A stretch of DNA of 64,000 nucleotides from NCBI GenBank assembly GCA_030674915.1, contig JASXSV010000016.1:18909-82908 (forward strand). The letters are read 5' to 3'. Under the pieces are notes generated by a model, which worked only from the letters and a program-made list of their open reading frames with translations, searched no databases and was not told the DNA's origin. Both the position numbers and the translations under genes were made by a program. This DNA is from Candidatus Endonucleibacter bathymodioli (GTDB lineage: Bacteria > Pseudomonadota > Gammaproteobacteria > Pseudomonadales > Endozoicomonadaceae). The stretch's first letter is position 1. Each line of letters begins with the position of its first letter. Positions 56,591 through 64,000 of this stretch are shown here, piece by piece.

Positions 56591-57216
56591 AAATGACCTT
56601 AATTAAATTTGTAAATACAATTCTATCTACTGGATAGAGGATAAAAAAGAAAGATATCATATTTTACTCACTAATGCTAGCAACTCATAACAGCATTGAG
56701 ATTGATCAATTGTTCAGATACCACAATCAAGGCCGAGGATAGTGCTGGCCCAACAATGGACTGCAAGGCTACCTCCACGTTTGTCATCTCTTACACTCAG
56801 TGAATGGCAGCTTCTACTAATACCTGTTACAGTACACCTGTGGTGTATTCTACTGGCGACAAAAAGATATAATGATCTTCATATATAAGCTGAGCAATCC
56901 TTCCCGTAAATGTCTTGGCATGAAAATGCCAAATTAGGTATTTCTTAATATTACTCAGCTAGTTGTAGTAGCACGTTGAATCATTGTCATTAGTTAATCT
57001 AACGCATAACCGTTCTTTTTTATACAGCAAATTGTAACGACTGCTAGCGACTGCATAGATAACTAATTGGTGCAGCCATAGAGCTTACATGATGCCATAT
57101 TTGGAGTTGGTTACACTTTTGTTATCTCCCCGGCTAGTCTACATACTATCATCTTCTTTATATTGTTACATTTTATCATGTGAACTACATTTTCATAGGC
57201 ACCAGCAAACTGCAAC
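56591..57216. other. Intergenic stretch, nothing recognised
   Basis: About 620 AT-rich bases with no gene, repeat or structure that I can support. Confidence 0.4.
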
Positions 57217-60200
57217 CTAAATATTACGAAGATAGTCTTTAATAAATTTACTCGCTATTATTCTCTTGTCTTCAGTCAAGTCATCAAAGTCTCCAACGCC
57301 TTTCATAAACCATTCCACGGAATTCAGTAACTGTGTGTTATCAAGGGTTATAGACATAATACCCCACATATGCTTGAGATCATTGATCATAAATTCATTA
57401 CAATAACTTGAAAGAGACGTCGTATCTTTTGACCAATCCTTAATAGTCTCCCCTATACGAAAACACAAAATATCTCCCGGAAGCCTATTATTAACATCAA
57501 ACTGCACAAGCAGTTTTTGTAAAAGAAAATTCGAATTACGGGCAACATTATTCGGCAGATAATCCTGCTGATCACAGTAATCAGCATCGTATATTTGCTT
57601 ATTACTCACACTATTAATAATCTTCAACAATTCTTCAAGACTGCTAGGTTGCGCTAGGTTAGCAAGGTGGTGCAACAAGTTACTATTATCTGATGCTAAA
57701 CTAGAAGTTAATAGCTCATACAAGATGGTTACACTAATGTCTAAATCAGACAGAATATCAATAATGGCTTGATAAGCCATATGTCGACCCGTAGCCGCTG
57801 CAAAAACAAGGGCGCTGGAGCGCTTATCGGTTTCATCACATATAATAAAATCTTTAACGTTGAGCATTCCTGTCTCATGAAGACTCTTCAAAAGAGGATA
57901 AGCTCCCTTAACATTGATAATACTGAAGACGAAAAATCCAAGTGACATCTGGGAAGCGCTCACAGCGCAATCTATCGACGAAGGTGAATTGATGATATCG
58001 CTTTGCATATCAGGTATGAGTTTTTTTAAATCCTCACTAACTCCGATAACTTTATTCTTGATCTCATCGATACTCAAGCCCTTCTGAATATATCCGCATA
58101 GCATACTTTGAATCATACGAACCTGACTCAAATAGCGACCTTGCTCAAATGCTTGCTCAAAAAGCCTACTCTCCGCATCTTCAGTTTTCTCTCGCTGTTC
58201 TTTCAATAGCGGCTCAAGGGTACATTGTAAATTCTTAACATGTTTATTAATTTCCGATAAATTATCTGTTCTTGCTCTATTTTGAGTAGCAATAAGTTGA
58301 GTTACATATTCAATATCTCGCTGCACATCATGCGCATCATCGTCAGTATAACGTTCAAACTGAGATAACTTTGCAATATCTGGTAATATAGTAAAATCCA
58401 CCTCCATATTTTTACATTTTATTAAAAGATCACTACACTCCTTCTCCTGTATAAGATTCCTTAGAAAACGTCCTCCAGAAGGTTTGCAACATTCGATAAT
58501 ACGCATAACCTCGCACTGCTTGCTAGAAGCATCAGCATTACCATAAGAAACCGCCCCTGCAACAAAATAAGAAATTAAAACATCCATGTAAGAATACTCT
58601 ACACCAAACAAACTAACCTTTTCATTTTTTTTATCCCCAAGTAACCTCTCCATTTCTAAATTCATAGATGGCAGCTCTGCCACCTCAGCACTGTATTTTC
58701 TTTGAGTTTCGTTTACTGTTTTTTTCTCTATTGCCAACAGCCTTCTCTTCTCATCTACGGTCTCTAGGTAGAGTTTATGGGTATTCTTGCATGCAGAAAG
58801 AACTTTGTCCATATTAGTAATCTGAAATTCATCATTTTTATAACTAGGTTTAACCAATTGTTCCATACCCATCATATCAAATAAACTAATCTTTTTTGAT
58901 GTTTGTTCTTCAATAATAGGTGCCTGAATAATAGCTAACAATTGCTTTTTTTGCTTAATACTAAGTACGCGATCTTCAAAACCTGATGCATAATTTTCAT
59001 GGGAAGTTTTCATATTTCGAAGAATAGAAATTTTGGAATACTTCTGTTTCATGTCCGTTAAATCAAAAAGTTCGTGATTCTCGCACTTATATTCCTTTTT
59101 TACGAGGATATTAATATCTTCGTTACGGAAATCTTTAATTGCTTCAAAATGCATATGTTCTGCTAACGAAACATTAGACACAAGTACATCATTATTGAAT
59201 GCAGATAGAATACGTTGCAATTCCTTCAACTTTTCAGACAGCTCTTCACTCTTGCCGGGGTAAGAGATAACCGCCTTATTGAGCCTGTCTTCTAACTCAC
59301 CTGGATTATCACTAAAACTCTTAATCTCTTGGTGCTCCAGTGTTTTAACAAGCTGCGTAATTCTTAAACCACGACATAACATTTCTTCTATTTTGTTAAT
59401 CTCCAATTTTGATACTTTATCTTGCATTACGACCATTGGAATACGTGTCCCATGTGTAAGATAAGCAATCCTACGACGTAATACATCTGCATCTACTATT
59501 GTATACGCCCTAAGTTTGCGCAGATCACGATCCAGCTCCTTCCATCTCTCATGAGCTTCAATAGTCCTGAGATGGATATCATGACTAATATGTGAAAGCT
59601 GTAGCTTTACAAATACTTTATGCAATTTAGCGATATTCTCGGCCATTTCCACACTTTCATTTATATCCATCATCCCTGTTATGCTGCTTTTCCCATGAGC
59701 AAGAGCCAATGAGAGGCTGTCCATATATTTATTAATATTGGGCCTGCAATCTGGTGGCATGGTACCATTTTCCCTAATTCCATCAACATGTAACATAATA
59801 TTAGAAACTATTATTTTAAGACTATCACAAAGATAACCATGTGTTGAGAGATTAAATCTAGAGATACTGCTATTAACACGTCCTTCCGACGAATACATAC
59901 CAATTCCAGAACCTTCACTGCCAGTTCTAGTACCGAGTAACTTATCACAGCATTCAACTGCCTTTCTAAGCAAATATTTTAACCTATTAGATAAATATTC
60001 TTGCGTAACTGGTGTACTATGAGGATCTTCTAGCTTTATCATAGAATTTAGATCATTCATCTCATTACGAGTAGAAAATATTTTATTGATTTCAGAAATA
60101 ACCTCATACATCTTGGACGTATAAACCTCCAATGCAAGTTCATTTGTATTCGGCTTAACTTCTTTTAATAAGCAAGCCATTATCTCTTTATAATCACCAT

Positions 60201-63200
60201 CCTTGGTATCCTTGCATGCTTTCATCAGTGCATATTTAATTCGTTTTCCATTATTATCACCTGGCTCACCCCAAGGTTTTTGAAGATAGTATTTAGCAAT
60301 ATCTGCTTTCAGGCAACGCTTATCACCAATCATAGTATCAGCAGTTCTGGACTGAATAGTATAAAGAAACTTTACTAAACTCTTAAAATCTATTTCGCCA
60401 TTAACCTCTTCTATATTTATTTGATAAAACAATAGGAAAGCACAATACTCCAGTATTTGTTTACGATCACGGTTAGTTTTTACTATATCGAGATGATTCT
60501 GTAACTCCTGTAGAAAACATTTAATTCCTTTATTACCTTCAGGAGGAACTGTAACTTTATCTTGCATTATATTACAATTTTCACTCATTTGCTTTTTTAC
60601 TGTAGAATAAACACAGCAGGTTTGACCGCTACTTTCTTTTCTAGCTAACGAAAATAAACTTTTAACAAGTTGTAATGTAGCCTTACCCCCTTTATTGCCA
60701 CCAAGAATAATTTTATTGCACGCTTGATTCAAACTATGTGCCATTAAAGGGTGTCGTACGCATAGGTCGTCATCACCTGAAAAAAAGACACTAACAGGAA
60801 TATCTTCTTTTGACAAATCAACACAAAATGACACATCCATTTTTTGTGGCACAAGAAAAAAATCATACAGGATTTTTTTGTTATCTCGTGTCACATAAGA
60901 GCCCCTTCTATTTTTATTATAATCATTATTGAGTCTGAAATGCTTATCCTTTGGCAATAAAAGATCATGAATATTACATGTTACTGTATTTTTATCACCA
61001 TTAATTACAATGTCTGTAGGAATCGCAAGATATTTATCCCCTGGAGCCACATAGAAAAAATCATTGCCACCCCACTCATTGCCGGCACTCTCGTATGGAG
61101 TTACTAATTCATGTACAGCACGTCCAATAACCTCGTTATGGTGGTCAATAAGTAAGTTGGCTCTAGCCAAGACTTCAGCGCCAACATAAGCAGAGCTGTT
61201 TTCTGATATTAGCCTAGTACATAACGCTGCTCTGAGCAGTAATGTCTTCAAATAGCAGTTCGCTGATTGCTCTACGACAGATGGATAGCTATTGACCCCA
61301 CTAGCAGAAAATTCATCATGATGAGTTAATATTAAAAAATACATGTATAGTGACTGTAATGGCGGATGAGAACAATCTGAGATCCCCAATAATTTTTTTA
61401 CTAGGTTTGCATCAATGCATTTATTTAAAGTATATACGATAGCTAATCTGTGTTTAACAGTAACCTCTGGAGTCAGATCACATAATACTTTTGAAAAAAG
61501 ATCAACTACTAAAGCAAGATCATTCACGTTGGTATTTTTTATAACAGGTAGTACATCCTGTATAAATGGAGATTCACTATCACACTCAATAAGCTCCTCT
61601 TGATCAATACTTAAGTCACAATCACCACCGCCAGATAGCTTAGTGTATAACTTACTTTTCGCCATAGATTCGATTCTAGACAGCATCCTAGAATTTAATT
61701 TACCCCCTATAAAAGCTTTATTCTTAGATGTCTGTTCAGAGCCATAATAATCACCCTTCATCCATGACTCCGAGAACCAGTAAATCAATGGCATCATTAT
61801 TTTAAAACCAGGGTGAACAGACCAGGTCTCCTGACATTTGGATATTACACCCGCAACATTAAGGCACTCGTTGTGAGTGGCAGGAATAAGATCTTCTCTT
61901 GCAAAACGTTCCCCACGACCCAGCGCCTTGGCTATCACCTCCTTATTTATACTATTTTGAAAATAAATAATCTGAAGATAAATATCTTTCCAGTGAGTCA
62001 TTGCTTTTTGTTGTTGTTTAGCAATCCTTGCTAATAATGCTTCCAGACAAGTGAATTTAGTCTTGCCTTGATCTTCTTTGCAAGATTCCATGCCCGATGA
62101 TATTTGTCGGAAAGCCTCATCACCCAATTGTTCTTTAGTAAATAACTGCAAACCAATACCAATAGAATTAGTACCTTCTTCTTTCCCTGCCGCTTTCTCT
62201 TTCCCAGAAACATGGCCATCAATATACATTATAAAAAAGGCATCTTCTTTTAATGTGGCTTTAACTAACTCCAATAATTCATCTAACTTATAATTTTGCT
62301 GCATCCGTTGTATTAGTTCTAGAACCATAGCCTCTTGCAATTGTAAGGGGTCATCTAAAATTGCATCCATAATATTACGTTTTATCTTTCTCACATAAGG
62401 TATAAATTGACAGGCTTCAATCAAATCAGTAAGAACTCTTGTTTGACTACTGTTTTCCTTCTCCATAAGGTATGGTATTAAAGTCTCGAATAATCGTTCC
62501 CTAGCCACAGAACCGCGCCTATCTAACTTCCTCTTTTTATGTAGATATATTTCACCCTCAATCATTTTGACAGGTATCTGACCAAGAAAATATCCCTGAA
62601 CAGGCTTTTGGAATATTGCATTAACTTTCTTTGACTGCGTAGCAGAAACAATATTATTGCTATTATCTTTATTATAGGGAGGTTCTCCACCCCAATCATG
62701 ATCTTCACTAACAAGCAAACAACATTTTAAATTACCATCAAATAGCAAGTCAGTTGGTTTAAAGAAAGATTCTAATTCTACTAACCTATATTTACCAGCA
62801 TCTGTTACATCATGACAATCGAACCTCAACTTGTGTTTCTGTAAATCATGTATATCTACAGTTATTTTCATCATGGAGATTAAACCATCAACCACTCCCA
62901 AACATGGTTTAACATGATCTTTCCAATTCCCCATGCATCCAACTTCTACAGCTTCTGGACAGTGAACTAAGGCCACTTGTCGAACTTTCCCGGATAAAGC
63001 TTCATATCTGAACAGAATTATATTTTCCTTCCTGCCTCGGCCAGAAATAATATTTCTGCTATCCTTATTTAAAGATTTAACACTAAATCCTCTACAACAT
63101 GATTTTAATTTTTCCAGTATTTGATTTTTATGTGGAAAAGATAAACCCATAATGCTTGGTTGAGCATATGTAAGATAGTTATACATAGCATCAGAAAAAT

Positions 63201-63603
63201 ATTCCCCTGACAAAACTGGTGTAGGCGCCTCAAACCTTTCGATATCTTTTTGACTTATCTGAGGTGCTGCTAGATGATCATCATTCGGGAAAGACTGACC
63301 GACACAACTTATGCCAATATTTTCATGGGAGTCCTTAGAGAAAGCAAGAGAAAAATTCGTAAATCCTACAACAATATCTACGCCTTCAAACGACGCATCT
63401 TTTTCATTTAATAGACATAAATTACCGTCAGGTGTACTTATACATTTATCATTATCGAAGTCAGTAGAATACAGGTTAGGATCACTTCCTACCTTACTCT
63501 GCGTGCAAAGCAAAGTCAGTATAGGCTGATCTAATATAACACTCCCATAAGCAAAGTTTATAACTGCTATACCAATAAAAACAAAAAGCCTAACCATAAC
63601 CAT
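57217..63603 (-). CDS. Giant exported protein (2128 residues) of unknown function
   Basis: Signal peptide at residues 1-20 (MVMVRLFVFIGIAVINFAYG), so the whole protein is probably exported. Most of the sequence is helical and Cys-containing with no family I recognise. Lys/Glu-rich segments around residues 1600-1640 and 1790-1850 (KTVNETQRKYSAEVAE; LLKEQREKTEDAESRLFEQA) look like coiled coils. Residues about 1885-2050 have ankyrin-like helix pairs (SALVFAAATGRHMAYQAIID; NLLHHLANLAQPSSLEELLK), degenerate in form. The 6.4-kb frame is intact. Upstream the DNA is decayed, with an IS5-type tail at 63655. A secreted host-interaction protein is a fair guess from size, export and ankyrin-like end, without direct evidence. 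Confidence 0.72.
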   Translation of the reverse strand: MVMVRLFVFIGIAVINFAYGSVILDQPILTLLCTQSKVGSDPNLYSTDFDNDKCISTPDGNLCLLNEKDASFEGVDIVVGFTNFSLAFSKDSHENIGISCVGQSFPNDDHLAAPQISQKDIERFEAPTPVLSGEYFSDAMYNYLTYAQPSIMGLSFPHKNQILEKLKSCCRGFSVKSLNKDSRNIISGRGRKENIILFRYEALSGKVRQVALVHCPEAVEVGCMGNWKDHVKPCLGVVDGLISMMKITVDIHDLQKHKLRFDCHDVTDAGKYRLVELESFFKPTDLLFDGNLKCCLLVSEDHDWGGEPPYNKDNSNNIVSATQSKKVNAIFQKPVQGYFLGQIPVKMIEGEIYLHKKRKLDRRGSVARERLFETLIPYLMEKENSSQTRVLTDLIEACQFIPYVRKIKRNIMDAILDDPLQLQEAMVLELIQRMQQNYKLDELLELVKATLKEDAFFIMYIDGHVSGKEKAAGKEEGTNSIGIGLQLFTKEQLGDEAFRQISSGMESCKEDQGKTKFTCLEALLARIAKQQQKAMTHWKDIYLQIIYFQNSINKEVIAKALGRGERFAREDLIPATHNECLNVAGVISKCQETWSVHPGFKIMMPLIYWFSESWMKGDYYGSEQTSKNKAFIGGKLNSRMLSRIESMAKSKLYTKLSGGGDCDLSIDQEELIECDSESPFIQDVLPVIKNTNVNDLALVVDLFSKVLCDLTPEVTVKHRLAIVYTLNKCIDANLVKKLLGISDCSHPPLQSLYMYFLILTHHDEFSASGVNSYPSVVEQSANCYLKTLLLRAALCTRLISENSSAYVGAEVLARANLLIDHHNEVIGRAVHELVTPYESAGNEWGGNDFFYVAPGDKYLAIPTDIVINGDKNTVTCNIHDLLLPKDKHFRLNNDYNKNRRGSYVTRDNKKILYDFFLVPQKMDVSFCVDLSKEDIPVSVFFSGDDDLCVRHPLMAHSLNQACNKIILGGNKGGKATLQLVKSLFSLARKESSGQTCCVYSTVKKQMSENCNIMQDKVTVPPEGNKGIKCFLQELQNHLDIVKTNRDRKQILEYCAFLLFYQINIEEVNGEIDFKSLVKFLYTIQSRTADTMIGDKRCLKADIAKYYLQKPWGEPGDNNGKRIKYALMKACKDTKDGDYKEIMACLLKEVKPNTNELALEVYTSKMYEVISEINKIFSTRNEMNDLNSMIKLEDPHSTPVTQEYLSNRLKYLLRKAVECCDKLLGTRTGSEGSGIGMYSSEGRVNSSISRFNLSTHGYLCDSLKIIVSNIMLHVDGIRENGTMPPDCRPNINKYMDSLSLALAHGKSSITGMMDINESVEMAENIAKLHKVFVKLQLSHISHDIHLRTIEAHERWKELDRDLRKLRAYTIVDADVLRRRIAYLTHGTRIPMVVMQDKVSKLEINKIEEMLCRGLRITQLVKTLEHQEIKSFSDNPGELEDRLNKAVISYPGKSEELSEKLKELQRILSAFNNDVLVSNVSLAEHMHFEAIKDFRNEDINILVKKEYKCENHELFDLTDMKQKYSKISILRNMKTSHENYASGFEDRVLSIKQKKQLLAIIQAPIIEEQTSKKISLFDMMGMEQLVKPSYKNDEFQITNMDKVLSACKNTHKLYLETVDEKRRLLAIEKKTVNETQRKYSAEVAELPSMNLEMERLLGDKKNEKVSLFGVEYSYMDVLISYFVAGAVSYGNADASSKQCEVMRIIECCKPSGGRFLRNLIQEKECSDLLIKCKNMEVDFTILPDIAKLSQFERYTDDDAHDVQRDIEYVTQLIATQNRARTDNLSEINKHVKNLQCTLEPLLKEQREKTEDAESRLFEQAFEQGRYLSQVRMIQSMLCGYIQKGLSIDEIKNKVIGVSEDLKKLIPDMQSDIINSPSSIDCAVSASQMSLGFFVFSIINVKGAYPLLKSLHETGMLNVKDFIICDETDKRSSALVFAAATGRHMAYQAIIDILSDLDISVTILYELLTSSLASDNSNLLHHLANLAQPSSLEELLKIINSVSNKQIYDADYCDQQDYLPNNVARNSNFLLQKLLVQFDVNNRLPGDILCFRIGETIKDWSKDTTSLSSYCNEFMINDLKHMWGIMSITLDNTQLLNSVEWFMKGVGDFDDLTEDKRIIASKFIKDYLRNI

Positions 63604-63654
63604 ATACCTAATCCCTAAAACAAAAACATTATATTTCGTGAAATTTCAGCATAA

Positions 63655-63830
63655 CTACCGGCTTGCGACCAAGCCATTGAACATCCCTAATTTTGTGAGC
63701 CATCAGCAGATTGCTAGAGCACTTTACAGCACATTATCTATTTTATGCCATGCCTCTAGTACTGAGAACTAATATTTTGACGCACCTATCCCTGCATGAC
63801 ATAGTTCTGGAACGCCACACGTTACCAAAA
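63655..63830 (-). repeat. IS5-type element tail, inverted copy
   Basis: The reverse complement (…CAGGGATAGGTGCGTC… to …AGGGATGTTCAATGGC) matches 3140-3290 and 22070-22215, the tail shared with two IS5-family remnants. No transposase frame is left. Confidence 0.5.
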
Positions 63831-64000
63831 AATTAGTTTCTTGTCCAATATTCTGACAATAACTGTCAACCCATAAATTGCTTCATTTATGAAGGCCTAG
63901 AAACCTAGTCTTAGCAAGCCCGCAGTGTCTTTTTATAGGTAGCAAAATGACTTTTCCCTCAGCCTTATTACGGATAGCTCTTTATTCCGAGCTCTCTCTG

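Noticed and set aside
1..64000. tRNA or rRNA genes
   Set aside because: I looked for T-loop-like and rRNA-conserved sequences and saw none that supports a call; a tRNA covariance search would settle this.

Overview
The window looks like a chromosome piece from a moderately AT-rich gammaproteobacterium. ParE, a long-form PurC, a YcaD-like MFS carrier, cytochrome c5, PotF, a SutA-type RNA polymerase regulator and a WaaF/C/G/P lipopolysaccharide core cluster all have close gammaproteobacterial (Oceanospirillales/Pseudomonadales-like) character. Long intergenic stretches, many broken insertion sequences, pseudogenes and very large exported or eukaryote-like proteins suggest a host-associated Endozoicomonadaceae-like symbiont or parasite, perhaps near the intranuclear mussel parasites (Ca. 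Endonucleobacter). That placement is inference; no marker gene here proves it.

Layout. 1-8.7 kb: the 3' part of parE, a SemiSWEET, a DUF805 protein, an MFS carrier and an exported WD40-like protein, separated by IS630 and IS5 debris and a MITE with a 5-bp target duplication. 8.7-19.2 kb: a 2826-residue protein with three N-terminal tandem repeats and a C-terminal SecA-like/SF2 helicase motor, then a 286-residue protein with basic, NLS-like clusters. 19.3-25.1 kb: housekeeping genes talB, purC, a cytochrome c5 and an orphan putrescine-binding protein. 25.2-34.3 kb: a tandem array of five small exported paralogs (A-E) mixed with IS5 and IS30 copies and three separate fragments of the 3' end of pntB. 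Modules were duplicated here and several copies are broken. 34.7-46.8 kb: an intact minus-strand block with glutathione-dependent formaldehyde detoxification (fghA, adhC) and a surface-glycan cluster (waaF, waaC, waaG, waaP, two more sugar kinases, two GT2 enzymes, GT25, a PIG-L-type deacetylase). 46.8-52.5 kb: IS5 and IS256 remnants, sutA with a strong hairpin behind it, a REC-EAL response regulator and a YbjQ family protein. 52.9-63.6 kb: a second island of exported proteins: one split by a poly-C tract, a sixth paralog (F), a membrane-anchored protein with a death-domain-like segment, and a 2128-residue exported protein.

Two signals run through the whole window. One is a short hairpin repeat (core GTTACCATTGAAGGT) in at least 15 intergenic places in both orientations, with changes on both arms that keep the stem. 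The other is a set of IS30-derived elements whose ends lie at or just behind stop codons, mostly of the exported-protein genes. The core genes give ordinary metabolism and envelope assembly; the exported and giant proteins are the candidates for host interaction.
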